Source: an uncultured Oscillospiraceae bacterium
Lineage (GTDB): Bacteria; Bacillota; Clostridia; Oscillospirales; Ruminococcaceae
NCBI GenBank assembly: GCA_934232845.1
Contig: CAKQGD010000001.1
Span: forward strand, 18,727 to 82,726
Direction of reading: 5' to 3'
DNA length: 64,000 nt
Shown here: one piece after another, positions 1-8,497 of the stretch
Layout: each line of letters opens with the position of its first letter
Numbering within the stretch: the stretch's first letter is position 1
Notes under the pieces: model-generated
What the model was told of the DNA's origin: nothing
Seen by the model: only the letters and a program-made list of their open reading frames with translations
Database searches by the model: none
Translations under genes and position numbers: made by a program

Positions 1-1
1 C

Positions 2-301
2 CGAACGGCTGCGGGCGGCTGGACGCTGGACGGCTGCATCACGATGAAAGAGGCCCAGCGCCTCACCGACGAGGGGACGCTGCTGGACCGTCTGCTGCCG
101 GTATCCTCGGCATTTTCCTGTCTGCCGCGTCTCGATGTGGGCGAGTGGCAGGCCAGAATGCTGACAAACGGCGTCGCGCTTTCTCTCGGCAAACTCGGCC
201 ATCCCGCGCCGGGGCGTTATTCCGTGTGGGGAGACGGTGCGTTTTTAGGCCTTGGCACTGTAGAGGAAAACGCCGCCGGCATGCGTTTAAAGCGGTTTTA
301 A
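2..301 (+). CDS. truB: tRNA pseudouridine(55) synthase TruB, C-terminal part
   Basis: The reading frame is open from the left edge and ends at 301. It gives about 99 residues that match the C-terminal region of TruB, which makes pseudouridine 55 in the T-loop of tRNA. The segment has the family pattern of a short leader (TAAGGWTLDGCIT), a helix beginning MKEAQRL, and a PUA-like tail ending with FLGLG. The catalytic domain lies outside the window. The stop is 69 nt upstream of ribF, and truB-ribF-rpsO-pnp is a common order in Firmicutes, which supports the call. The identification rests on a fragment, so the exact family boundary is not certain. Confidence 0.75.
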   Translation, partial: RTAAGGWTLDGCITMKEAQRLTDEGTLLDRLLPVSSAFSCLPRLDVGEWQARMLTNGVALSLGKLGHPAPGRYSVWGDGAFLGLGTVEENAAGMRLKRF

Positions 302-370
302 AAAAGCAGGGAGCGTTGTTTTCTCTGCAAAAGACAAAAAACGGGACTGAGATACAGGGGAGGCTTTTTC

Positions 371-1300
371 ATGCAGATCTGTCACGGCATGAACGGCTGC
401 TTTCCGCCTGAGACGGCGGTCGCGGTCGGTTTTTTTGACGGTATTCATATCGGCCATCAGGCCGTTGTCGCCCGTGCGCTGGCGCATCGGCGCGAAAAAA
501 TGGCCGCGGTCGTGTTTTCCTTTACCGTGGACGATACGGTTCCGGCCCGAAAGAAAAACGCGCACTGGCTGATGTCGTCCCGGCAGAAGGCCGCGCGCCT
601 TTCCAAGATGGGCGTCGACCTGCTGCTGGAGCCGCCGTTTTCCGCGATCAGCGGCATGGCGCCGGAGGAATTCGCCCGGTTTCTCGCCGAAGACCTGCAT
701 GCCCGCGCAGTCTGCTGCGGATACGATTATCGCTTCGGAAAGGGCGCCTGCGCCGGCGCGGAGGATCTGCGCCGTCTGCTTGCGCCGTACGGCGCCGTCG
801 TCGAAACGGTGGATGCGGTGATTGACGACGGTGAGCCGGTCAGTTCGACGCGCATCCGCGCCCTGCTCGAGGCGGGGGAGCTTCTGCAGGCGAACCGTCT
901 GCTTGGCGCGCCGTTTGCGCTGGAGGCGCCCGTGATCCACGGACGGGGGCTGGGACATTCGATCGGCTTCCCGACGGCGAACCAGCGCTTTCCCGAGGGC
1001 TTTCTCGTGCCGAAATACGGCGTGTATGCGACGCGCGTGCTCGCGGACGGCGCGGCGTATCCCGCCGTGACCAATATCGGCGTCAAACCGACGGTCGGCG
1101 GCGACACCCTGCCCGGGGCGGAGAGCAATCTGCTCGATTTTTCCGGCGACTTGTACGGAAAAACCATCTGTGTCGAATTTCTCGGGTATCTGCGCGCGGA
1201 GCAAAACTTCGGCTCGGTCGAGGCGCTTTCCGCGCAGATTGCGTGCGACGCCGAGCGTGCGCGCAATATTTTCAAAAATTTGCCGCCGGCTTCGCGCTGA
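371..1300 (+). CDS. ribF: Bifunctional riboflavin kinase / FAD synthetase RibF
   Basis: This 309-residue protein should phosphorylate riboflavin to FMN and then adenylate FMN to FAD in the cytosol. The N-terminal nucleotidyltransferase domain shows GFFDGIHIGHQ near residues 18-28, the expected HxGH nucleotide-binding motif. The C-terminal kinase domain starts near residue 190 with HGRGLGHSIGFPTAN, which holds the GxPTAN flavin kinase motif. The length is typical for RibF. The ATG at 371 has GGGGAGG about 8 nt upstream. It follows truB at 69 nt and is probably cotranscribed with it. Nothing in the sequence suggests a riboswitch here. Confidence 0.95.
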   Translation: MQICHGMNGCFPPETAVAVGFFDGIHIGHQAVVARALAHRREKMAAVVFSFTVDDTVPARKKNAHWLMSSRQKAARLSKMGVDLLLEPPFSAISGMAPEEFARFLAEDLHARAVCCGYDYRFGKGACAGAEDLRRLLAPYGAVVETVDAVIDDGEPVSSTRIRALLEAGELLQANRLLGAPFALEAPVIHGRGLGHSIGFPTANQRFPEGFLVPKYGVYATRVLADGAAYPAVTNIGVKPTVGGDTLPGAESNLLDFSGDLYGKTICVEFLGYLRAEQNFGSVEALSAQIACDAERARNIFKNLPPASR

Positions 1301-1663
1301 CGGCATTTTTTAAAGCCGGGAACAAAACGAGTTTGTTTTGACACGATTAGAGCAAAGCCGAAAAAGAAAGGGCTGTACCTTATGAAACGGATTCTTTGCA
1401 TGCTGCCGGCCGCATGTTTGGTGCTTGGGGCTGTGCAGTCAGAAGAATCACGTCGTCCGCTTTTTTTAGGACACCGAGGGATTGCCCGACCTTGCCGACG
1501 AGAAAATTCGCATACGGTTTCAGCTTGGTGATGCCTGCGGGATGTCCGCCGCAGAAACGCCGGGCTGTATGCCAAGAGGTTTCGTTTGCGGCGCTTTAGA
1601 ACAAGAATGTGAAAAACTTCTCTGCGCAAGCGGCTTTTCGGGCGGGAAAACATGAAATATCCC
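1301..1663. other. Non-genic gap with a possible decayed coding remnant
   Basis: No convincing complete gene lies between ribF and the rpsO promoter. On the + strand an ATG at 1382 opens a 49-codon frame that begins like a signal peptide (MKRILCMLPAACLVLGAV) but soon loses protein character. On the - strand, about 1540 down to 1434, a short stretch reads ITKLKPYANFLVGKV and then KKADDVILLTA, which looks protein-like but has no start codon and no ribosome site. One of the two may be a remnant of a lost gene. I do not recognise either. Confidence 0.3.
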
Positions 1664-1692
1664 TTTACAACCGGGAAGAATTCTGATATACT
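1664..1692 (+). promoter_or_regulatory. Promoter of rpsO-pnp
   Basis: TTTACA at 1664-1669 and TATACT at 1687-1692 are separated by 17 nt, a close match to a vegetative sigma-A promoter. Transcription would start near 1699, leaving a leader of about 100 nt before rpsO. S15 commonly represses its own mRNA by binding the leader, so this length leaves room for such control, but no specific structure was proven by eye. Confidence 0.75.
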
Positions 1693-1802
1693 GACTAAGC
1701 ATGACCGGAACACGGCATCGGGCGACTGCCCCTTTTCAAGGGGAAAAACTCACTGACCCTTTGCTGTGGCCGCGCCAAAATAAAAAAAGGAGTTGTACCA
1801 CT

Positions 1803-2069
1803 ATGCTTCGCAAGGAACAGAAAACCGAGATTATCGCCGCCAACGCCGTCCACGAGGGCGACACCGGCTCTCCCGAGGTTCAGATCGCGATTCTGACCCG
1901 CCGCATCAACGACCTCAACGAGCATCTCAAGCAGAACCGCAATGACCATCATTCCAACCGCGGCCTGCTCAAGATGGTCGGCCGCCGCAAGAATCTGCTC
2001 AACTATCTGCAGAAGAAGGATATTGAGCGTTATCGTGCGGTCATCGCAAAGCTCGGTCTTCGCAAGTAA
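1803..2069 (+). CDS. rpsO: 30S ribosomal protein S15
   Basis: The protein is 88 residues, the normal size of S15, a primary binder of the central domain of 16S rRNA that also contacts 23S rRNA in an intersubunit bridge. The conserved segments GDTGSPEVQIAILTRRI and HHSNRGLLKMVGRRKNLL are both present. The ATG at 1803 is chosen over an upstream in-frame ATG because AAAGGAG lies about 10 nt ahead and the protein then has the standard N-terminus MLRKEQK. It sits just ahead of pnp, the order seen in many bacteria. Confidence 0.98.
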   Translation: MLRKEQKTEIIAANAVHEGDTGSPEVQIAILTRRINDLNEHLKQNRNDHHSNRGLLKMVGRRKNLLNYLQKKDIERYRAVIAKLGLRK

Positions 2070-2080
2070 TTTCGGCTTTC

Positions 2081-2112
2081 AGAAAGGCAGGCGTTTTGGC
2101 GTCTGCCTTTCT
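2081..2112 (+). terminator. Strong hairpin between rpsO and pnp
   Basis: AGAAAGGCAGGCG at 2081-2093 pairs with CGTCTGCCTTTCT at 2100-2112 with one G-U pair and a 6-nt loop. No run of T follows, so it is more likely an mRNA 3-prime stabiliser, partial terminator or processing site than an efficient intrinsic terminator. In Escherichia coli the same intergenic region holds a terminator and an RNase III site used for pnp autocontrol. Confidence 0.6.
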
Positions 2113-2254
2113 GTGCAAAACGAAACAACTCCCGGGGCTTATGAGACCCGAACAGTTTTAGCCGTGAATCGGACGCACGCGCGCCGCGCGCCGGATTCAT
2201 TGCTAAAAACTGCCGCGCCTCTTTTGCCCGGGGACAAGTCAAAGGAGGAAAAAC

Positions 2255-4375
2255 ATGCTGTTCGAACACAAAATCTTTTCCATCGACTATGCGGGCCGCC
2301 CCATGACCTTTGAGGTCGGCAAGATCGGCATGCTCGCCAACGCGGGCTGCCTCGTACGCTACGGCGAGACGACCGTCATGGTCAACGTCACCATGTCTCA
2401 GAAGCCCCGCGAGGGCATCGATTTTTTCCCGCTTTCCGTCGATTATGAAGAAAAGCTCTACGCAGCCGGCAAGATCCCCGGCTCTTTCCTGCGCCGCGAG
2501 GGCAGACCTTCCGACAAGGCGATTCTTGCTTCGCGCATGGTCGACCGCCCGATGCGCCCGATGTTCCCCAAGGACCTGCGCAACGACGTCACCATCATCA
2601 TGACCGTTCTCTCTTATGACGAGGATTGCTCTCCCGAGATCTGCGGTATGTGCGGTGCGGCGTTCTGCCTGCACATCTCCGACATTCCGTGGAACGGCCC
2701 GATCGCCGGTATTGAAGTGGGCCTTGTCGACGGCGAGCCCGTCCTGATGCCCACCGCCGAGCAGCGCGAGAGAAGCGAGATGAAGCTGACCGTCGCCGGC
2801 AACACCGAAAAGGTCTGCATGATCGAGTGCGCGGCCGATCAGGTGCCGGAGGACGTCATGCTCAAGTGCATCATCGCCGGCCATAAGGAAGCTGCGAAGA
2901 TGGCGCAGTTCATCGACGACGTCCGCAAGGAGATCGGCGTTCCCAAGTTTGAATTTACCTCCGTCGAGGTTGACCACGACCTGTTCGAGGCGGTCAAGGA
3001 CTTTGCCGTCGACCGCGTGCGCGAGGCGCTCGACACCGACGACAAGAACGTCCGCGAAGCCAGACTAAAGCCCATCGTCGCCGATATCCACGAGAAGTTC
3101 GAGGCGGAGTATCCCGACCTCGCGTATCAGCTTGACGAGGCGATCTACAAGCTGCAGAAGTTCGTCGTCCGCCGCTGGCTGCTCGATGAGCAGAAGCGCG
3201 TTGACGGCCGTAAGATGGACGAGATTCGTCCCCTGTCCGCCGAAGTCGGCCTGCTGCCCCGTGTCCATGGCTCGGGCCTCTTTACCCGCGGCCAGACGCA
3301 GGCGCTCACCATCGTGACGCTCGGCCCCGTTTCCGATGCGCAGATTCTTGACGGCGTCGATTCCGACACCGAAAAGCGCTATATGCACCAGTACAACTTC
3401 CCCTCCTACTCCGTCGGCGAGACCCGTCCCTCCAGAGGACCCGGCCGCCGCGAGATCGGTCACGGCGCGCTTGCCGAAAAGGCGCTGCTGCCTGTGATCC
3501 CCTCCGTGCAGGAATTCCCCTACGCGCTGCGTGTGGTTTCCGAGATCACCAGCTCCAACGGCTCCACCTCTCAGGCTTCGATCTGCGGCTCCACCCTCGC
3601 TCTGATGGACGCGGGCGTGCCGATCAAGGCGCCCGTTGCGGGTATCTCCTGCGGCCTTGTCACCGAGGGCGACCGTTGGATGACGATGACCGACATCCAG
3701 GGCGTCGAAGATTTCTTCGGCGACATGGATTTCAAGGTCGGCGGCACGAAGAAGGGCATCACCGCCATTCAGGTCGACATCAAGATCGACGGCCTGACCT
3801 ACGAGATCATTGAGGCTGCGCTGAAGAAAACGCGCGAAGCCCGCATGTATATCCTCGATGAAGTCATGCTCAAGGCGATTCCCGCACCGCGCCAGAACCT
3901 CTCGAAATATGCGCCCAAGATGCTGACCCTCAAGATTCATCCCGACAAGATCCGCGAGGTTATCGGCTCCGGCGGCAAGGTCATTCAGAAGATCACCGCC
4001 GAGTGCAACTGCAAGATCGACATTGAGGACGACGGCAGCGTGTTCGTCTCTGCGGTCAATCAGGCCGATGCGGAGCGCGCGATTCAGGTCATCAAGACCA
4101 TCGCGATGGATCCCGAGGTCGGTGCGATCTACAAGGGCAAGGTCACCCGCCTGATGGCATTCGGCGCATTTGTCGAAATCGCCCCCGGCAAGGAGGGTCT
4201 TGTGCACATCTCCAAGCTCGACACCAAGCGTGTCGAGAAGGTTGAGGATGTCGTCGCCGTCGGCGATGAGGTGCTCGTCAAGGTCACCGAGATCGACGAC
4301 AAGGGCCGTATCAACCTTTCCCGCCGCGATGTGCTCGAGGCCATCGCCGCAAAGGAACAGCAGAAAAAGGGCTGA
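2255..4375 (+). CDS. pnp: Polynucleotide phosphorylase (PNPase)
   Basis: The 706-residue enzyme degrades RNA 3-prime to 5-prime by phosphorolysis and can add tails in the reverse reaction. It has two RNase PH domains joined by a helical domain, then a KH domain with IREVIGSGGKVIQKI near residues 566-580, then an S1 domain with GAFVEIAPGKEGLVHISKL near residues 632-650. The second RNase PH core carries TRGQTQALTIVTLG. Size and order are standard. The ATG at 2255 has AAAGGAGG about 6 nt upstream. A strong terminator follows the gene. Confidence 0.98.
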   Translation: MLFEHKIFSIDYAGRPMTFEVGKIGMLANAGCLVRYGETTVMVNVTMSQKPREGIDFFPLSVDYEEKLYAAGKIPGSFLRREGRPSDKAILASRMVDRPMRPMFPKDLRNDVTIIMTVLSYDEDCSPEICGMCGAAFCLHISDIPWNGPIAGIEVGLVDGEPVLMPTAEQRERSEMKLTVAGNTEKVCMIECAADQVPEDVMLKCIIAGHKEAAKMAQFIDDVRKEIGVPKFEFTSVEVDHDLFEAVKDFAVDRVREALDTDDKNVREARLKPIVADIHEKFEAEYPDLAYQLDEAIYKLQKFVVRRWLLDEQKRVDGRKMDEIRPLSAEVGLLPRVHGSGLFTRGQTQALTIVTLGPVSDAQILDGVDSDTEKRYMHQYNFPSYSVGETRPSRGPGRREIGHGALAEKALLPVIPSVQEFPYALRVVSEITSSNGSTSQASICGSTLALMDAGVPIKAPVAGISCGLVTEGDRWMTMTDIQGVEDFFGDMDFKVGGTKKGITAIQVDIKIDGLTYEIIEAALKKTREARMYILDEVMLKAIPAPRQNLSKYAPKMLTLKIHPDKIREVIGSGGKVIQKITAECNCKIDIEDDGSVFVSAVNQADAERAIQVIKTIAMDPEVGAIYKGKVTRLMAFGAFVEIAPGKEGLVHISKLDTKRVEKVEDVVAVGDEVLVKVTEIDDKGRINLSRRDVLEAIAAKEQQKKG

Positions 4376-4391
4376 GCCATACGATGCAGTC

Positions 4392-4427
4392 AGCGCTCGT
4401 TCGGAGAAACCGGACGAGCGCTTTTTT
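4392..4427 (+). terminator. Intrinsic terminator after pnp
   Basis: AGCGCTCGTTCGG pairs with CCGGACGAGCGCT around a 5-nt loop and is followed by six T. This closes the rpsO-pnp unit. Confidence 0.9.
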
Positions 4428-4461
4428 GCGCGGTGTTCACACAGTGTTCATGCGGGTTTTG

Positions 4462-4490
4462 TTGCACTCACAGCAAAATTATGGTACAAT
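4462..4490 (+). promoter_or_regulatory. Promoter of the corC-like operon
   Basis: TTGCAC at 4462-4467 and TACAAT at 4485-4490 are 17 nt apart. The start site would be near 4497, so the mRNA leader is very short and the translation start must lie at or after about 4514. Confidence 0.75.
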
Positions 4491-4513
4491 AGCCCAAAAG
4501 CAAGAGACCGTTT

Positions 4514-5827
4514 TTGAACGGCCGGGATTTTACTTTAAAGAAACAGACGGAGTTGAAGATTTCATTGGAAACATCACCCTATGGCCCGATCGCGGCGTTT
4601 TTGCTGTGCGTTGTACTGTCCGCTTTCTTTTCGGCGGCGGAGACGGCCTTTTCCGCTGTGAACAAGGTGCGTCTGCGCGCCATGGCGGAGGACGGCGACC
4701 GCCGTGCGGCCCGCGCGCTCGGCATCGCGGAGGACTACGAAAGAACACTGTCGGTAATTCTGATCGGCAACAATATTGTCAACATTTCCGCGTCGTCCGT
4801 TGCCACCGTCGCCGCGACACAATGGCTCGGAGCGTCCGGTGCGGCCATTGCGACGGTTGTAACGACGGTTTTGATTTTGACCTTCGGCGAGATTCTGCCC
4901 AAGGGCTTTGCCAAGGAGAATGCCGACCGCTTTGCGCTGTCGGTTGCGGGCGTTCTCTCTATGCTGATCCGTGTGATTTCACCCGCCGCATGGTTTTTTG
5001 TCAAGCTGCAGGGGATTGCCTCCCGTCTGACGGGCGGAGGAAATTCTCCTCTTGTCACAGAGGAAGAGCTTCGTACGATCATCGAAACCGGCAAGGAGGA
5101 AGGGCTGCTCGATGAGCAGCGCTCTGAACTGATGCGTTCGGCGCTTCAGTTTGACGATACCACCGTGCAGGAGGTGCTGACCCCCCGTGTCGATCTCGTA
5201 GCCATCGACGCGGACAGTGATGCGGATTCCATCCGAAACACGGTTTTGGCAGAGCGCTTTTCGCGGATTCCCGTGTACGAAAAGGACATGGACCACATCA
5301 TCGGCGTGCTGCAGACGCGCGATTATCTCGAGGCGCTTTTAAAAACGCCGGAGCCCTGCGTGCGGGAGCTGCTTACGCAGCCGCTGTTCGCACACAAGAC
5401 GCAGCCGATTGCGGCCCTGCTTGCAAAATTCAAGCGGGAACGGCGGCACATCGCGGTTGTCGTAGATGATTACGGCGGCACGATGGGGATTGTGACGATG
5501 GAGGATCTTTTAGAGGAGCTTGTCGGCGAGATCTACGACGAGGATGAGGACGAAGAGGTCGATTTCATCCGTATTTCCGAAGATACATGGCGGATCTCCG
5601 GCGATTATCCGATTGAGGATGCGCTCGAGCGCATCGGATTTTCCGAGCGCGGCTTTGAGAGCGATTATTCCTCCGTGGGCGGATGGGCGTTCGAGCAGCT
5701 CGGCCGGATTCCGGCAGAGGGAGACAGTTTTGAGTATCACGGACTGTCTGTCCGCATCGACGAGATGGAGGATCAGCGCATTGAATGGGTTACCGTCCGG
5801 TACTCTGCGCAGGCGGACGGCTCGTGA
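4514..5827 (+). CDS. CNNM/CBS-domain membrane protein, HlyC/CorC family
   Basis: This is a 437-residue protein of the family often labelled hemolysin-like or CorC, linked to magnesium and other divalent cation export. A DUF21/CNNM membrane domain spans about residues 15-190 and includes AAETAFSAVNKVRLRAMAEDG. A CBS pair lies near 215-330 with LTPRVDLVAID. The linker DDYGGTMGIVTMEDLLEELVGEI near 318-340 leads into the C-terminal CorC/HlyC domain. The start is uncertain: TTG at 4514 has a weak GAG-type site, and in-frame TTG codons at 4553 and 4565 are alternatives. The promoter position agrees with any of these. The next gene starts 17 nt after the stop, so they are probably cotranscribed. Confidence 0.85.
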   Translation: MNGRDFTLKKQTELKISLETSPYGPIAAFLLCVVLSAFFSAAETAFSAVNKVRLRAMAEDGDRRAARALGIAEDYERTLSVILIGNNIVNISASSVATVAATQWLGASGAAIATVVTTVLILTFGEILPKGFAKENADRFALSVAGVLSMLIRVISPAAWFFVKLQGIASRLTGGGNSPLVTEEELRTIIETGKEEGLLDEQRSELMRSALQFDDTTVQEVLTPRVDLVAIDADSDADSIRNTVLAERFSRIPVYEKDMDHIIGVLQTRDYLEALLKTPEPCVRELLTQPLFAHKTQPIAALLAKFKRERRHIAVVVDDYGGTMGIVTMEDLLEELVGEIYDEDEDEEVDFIRISEDTWRISGDYPIEDALERIGFSERGFESDYSSVGGWAFEQLGRIPAEGDSFEYHGLSVRIDEMEDQRIEWVTVRYSAQADGS

Positions 5828-5844
5828 CGAAAGGAAGTTTTTCC

Positions 5845-7089
5845 GTGTATGATCTGATTACAGTGGGAAGAAATGCCAAAAAGGCTGCGAGGGTGCTGCG
5901 CGGCTCCGGCAGCTCGGCAAGAAATGCCGCGCTGTTTGCGATGGCGCGCGCGCTGCGCACGCACAGACCGGAAATTCTCGAGGCCAATCGGACCGACGTT
6001 GAGATCGCGCGCAGGGGCGGCTGCAGAACGGGCGTCGCCGAGAGGCTCACGCTGACAGGCTCTCTGATTGAGGCAATGGCGGCCGAGCTGGAGACGATTA
6101 CAACCCTGCCAGACCCGATCGGTGCAACAAGATTCGGCGGGGTAAGGCCGAATGGTCTGTCCGTTTTCTGCACGCGCGTACCGATCGGCGTTGTGGGCGT
6201 TGTGTCCGAGGCCTGTCCCGCCGCGACGGTGGATGCCGCGGCGCTGTGCATTAAGAGCGGCAACGCCTGCATTCTCTCCGGAGGAAAAAACGCCTACGGG
6301 ACAAACCGCGTGCTGGTGCAGTGGATGCGTCAGGCGATCGGAGAAGTCGGACTTCCGCCGGATGCCGTCTGCCCGGTGGAGGACTCCTCGGAGGAAACTT
6401 CGCGCCGCCTGCTGAAAATGAACGAATATATCGATGTGCTGATTCCGCGGGGAGAGCCTGCGTTTGTGCGCCGCGTGGCGGAAGAGACCACTCTTCCCGT
6501 GCTCGATACGGGACGCGGCTGCTGCTGTGTTTATGTCGACCGGGCCGCAGATCTTTCGATGGCGGTCCGTATTGTAGACAATGCGAAGACCTCCGCACCG
6601 GAGGCGGTCAATTCTATAGAAAGCGTGCTGGTGCACCGCGACCGTGCGGCGGAATTCCTGCCGAAAATGAAACAGGCTCTGGATCTGCACGGTGTGAGAA
6701 TTCTCGGCTGCCCGGACACCTGCCGGATCCTGCCCGGCGCCTCTCCCGCTGCGGCAGAGGACTGGAATGAGGACTTTCGCGGATACACGCTTGCGGTCCG
6801 TGTTGTGGACAGCTTGGAGGAAGCCTGCGCGCATATGGAAAGTCATTGCGGCGGAGTGGCCGTGGGAATTGTGACGAACGATATCGCCGCCGCGCAGCGT
6901 TTTGCGGGAATGGCGGATGCCGCTGCCGTTTTTGTGAATGCCTCGACTCGCTTTCTTGACGGAGGAGAATTCGGACTCGGCGCCGAGCTCGGCGTGGCGG
7001 GACAGAAGCTGCACGTGCGCGGTCCCATTGGACTGCATGCGCTGACGACGATGAAATATATTGTAACCGGCAGCGGACAGATCCGCTGA
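5845..7089 (+). CDS. ProA-like protein (glutamate-5-semialdehyde dehydrogenase family) with altered active site
   Basis: The 414-residue protein aligns along its whole length with ProA, which reduces gamma-glutamyl phosphate in proline synthesis. Conserved parts include VNASTRFLDGGEFGLGAELGVAGQKLH and GPIGLHALTT near the C-terminus. The segment that normally carries the catalytic cysteine, NAKTxRPxxCN, here reads NAKTSAPEAVN, with valine at residue 255. The family signature near GSxHSE is replaced by HCGGVAVGI. No proB lies next to it, although the two usually pair. The GTG start at 5845 is chosen because GAAAGGAAG lies 7-8 nt upstream and the protein then begins like other ProA. It may be a divergent or non-catalytic paralogue. 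The family call is firm, but activity is doubtful. Confidence 0.85.
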   Translation: MYDLITVGRNAKKAARVLRGSGSSARNAALFAMARALRTHRPEILEANRTDVEIARRGGCRTGVAERLTLTGSLIEAMAAELETITTLPDPIGATRFGGVRPNGLSVFCTRVPIGVVGVVSEACPAATVDAAALCIKSGNACILSGGKNAYGTNRVLVQWMRQAIGEVGLPPDAVCPVEDSSEETSRRLLKMNEYIDVLIPRGEPAFVRRVAEETTLPVLDTGRGCCCVYVDRAADLSMAVRIVDNAKTSAPEAVNSIESVLVHRDRAAEFLPKMKQALDLHGVRILGCPDTCRILPGASPAAAEDWNEDFRGYTLAVRVVDSLEEACAHMESHCGGVAVGIVTNDIAAAQRFAGMADAAAVFVNASTRFLDGGEFGLGAELGVAGQKLHVRGPIGLHALTTMKYIVTGSGQIR

Positions 7090-7109
7090 TCACAGGAGGA
7101 AATGAAACT

Positions 7110-7808
7110 ATGAAGCGTTCCCGATCCGCACAGCCCGCTTTTCAGCGGAGAAGAAAAGCGGCGCTCCCTCTGGCGGTTGCCAGCTGCGCCTTGATGCTGG
7201 TAGGACTTGCGGCCGTCGTGATGTGGTCAGCCGGTTTTATAAAAAACGTATTTGATAACACCGCGGCCCGCACGCGTTATGAGGGCTTTATCAGTCCGAT
7301 TGTCATGATGGACCCGATTCCGTTTGAGGACGTTGCAGAGAGCGACGCCGATTTTGTTCTTGAGGCGTCGCTGTGGTCGGCGCTGACCGGCTCAAATCGA
7401 GGAAATTATACCTATGACGAACTTGGCCTGCTGCTGATTCCCGCGACGGATGTCAGTGTGGCGGCAACAAGGCTGTTCGGCCCGTCGGTTACGCTGGAGC
7501 ATCGCACATTTGAAGACAATGACGGCACCTATCTTTACGATCCGGAGATCGCGGCCTATCGCGTGCCGTCCATCTCAAAGGTTGCCTATTCGCCGTCCGT
7601 GACCGATATCGTCAAGGGAAACGGAGAAATCACGCTGACGGTCGGCTATGTAGCGCCCGGAAATATGTGGAGCACAGAGTTACAGAACGACAGCACGGAC
7701 CCTGAACCGGAAAAATACATGTTGTATATCCTGACGGAGGGTGAAAACGGAGAGTATTATGTTTCCGCGGTGCGCGATGTGGATGCAAACGCGCCCCCTA
7801 TTTCGTAA
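7110..7808 (+). CDS. Hypothetical membrane-anchored protein
   Basis: I do not recognise this 232-residue protein. A basic N-terminus (MKRSRSAQPAFQRRRKAAL) precedes one hydrophobic segment at about residues 20-45, so it is probably a type II anchored protein with its remaining 185 residues outside the cell. The exterior part is acidic and rich in Tyr, Thr and Asp, with no cysteine pairs or catalytic motif that I can name. The ATG at 7110 has AGGAGG about 9 nt ahead. It follows the ProA-like gene by 20 nt and ends before a strong terminator, so it closes the corC-like operon. Confidence 0.75.
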   Translation: MKRSRSAQPAFQRRRKAALPLAVASCALMLVGLAAVVMWSAGFIKNVFDNTAARTRYEGFISPIVMMDPIPFEDVAESDADFVLEASLWSALTGSNRGNYTYDELGLLLIPATDVSVAATRLFGPSVTLEHRTFEDNDGTYLYDPEIAAYRVPSISKVAYSPSVTDIVKGNGEITLTVGYVAPGNMWSTELQNDSTDPEPEKYMLYILTEGENGEYYVSAVRDVDANAPPIS

Positions 7809-7852
7809 AAATACTGTATCCGAATCTAAAGCGGCATATGTTTCGGCTGCAG

Positions 7853-7892
7853 GGCAGGCCGCCGTCGGTATGACGGCGGCCTGCTCTTTTTT
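7853..7892 (+). terminator. Intrinsic terminator after the anchored hypothetical gene
   Basis: GCAGGCCGCCGTC pairs perfectly with GACGGCGGCCTGC around a short loop and is followed by TCTTTTTT. It ends the 4514-7808 operon. Confidence 0.9.
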
Positions 7893-7963
7893 GTACAACA
7901 GAAAACCACGGGCTATGCCCGCGGTTCCAAAAAGGTGACGCCTATGAGGAATTCCGCCGCAGA

Positions 7964-8240
7964 GAAAGTCTTCCCTGTGCAAGGGGGTGTCAAAATCTTT
8001 GATTTTGACAGAGGGATTGAGAAGAACGCACAATCCAATCCCACAATCTCGTGGATGCTCAATAAGCTCCCTTTTACAACAAGGCAGCCTAAAAAATTGC
8101 ACCCCACTGCCAAGAAAATTGGCGGCGCGCACAGATGCAATCGTAATAAAATTCGGAAGCCGTAAGGCTCCGCCGGTAAAAGCCCCTTATAGGGGCGGTG
8201 CATGCCGCCCATTTTGCGGGTGGTCATGACTTGTCGCAGG
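7964..8240. repeat. Degenerate intergenic palindromic repeat (MITE-like) region
   Basis: This stretch has no convincing gene. It contains CAAGGGGGTGTCA, a perfect hairpin (TGTCAAAATC, 3-nt loop, GATTTTGACA at 7988-8010), GAGGGATTG, and then a mirror-like end AAGCTCCCTTTTACAACAAGG near 8064-8084. This layout resembles short non-autonomous repeats common between genes in Oscillospiraceae. A second palindromic patch, GGGGCGGTGCATGCCGCCC, lies at 8191-8209. Only one copy is present here, so the repeat assignment rests on recall of the pattern, not on comparison within the window. Confidence 0.4.
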
Positions 8241-8363
8241 AGGGCATTTTACAAAATGGGATATGGCGGGAGCCGCTCGTGGGCTGCGGACTTCCGAACG
8301 GTATCGCCGCGCTTTTAATTGAGAAAGATGACAGCGGCGCATGCACGGTGAAGAGGCCTCTTC

Positions 8364-8392
8364 TTGCGCCAAGGGAGAAACTATGGTATCAT
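8364..8392 (+). promoter_or_regulatory. Possible promoter of the YoaK-type gene
   Basis: TTGCGC at 8364-8369 and TATCAT at 8387-8392 are 17 nt apart. They sit about 105 nt ahead of the start codon at 8498. Confidence 0.5.
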
Positions 8393-8497
8393 AGCTGCAA
8401 AGAATTCGCCAAGAGATTGCCGCGCGGTAAAAAACGCCTGATGAGAGGGGACTTTGCGGGCGGCTGCGGATGTCAATCCGGAAAGGGGCTTGTACTC

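Noticed and set aside
4384..5115. Plus-strand frame overlapping the pnp terminator and corC-like gene
   Set aside because: It begins inside the terminator stem and overlaps the well-supported corC-like gene in another frame.
7935..8165. 76-codon plus-strand frame after the terminator
   Set aside because: It runs through the palindromic repeat region, lacks a ribosome site and has no protein character.
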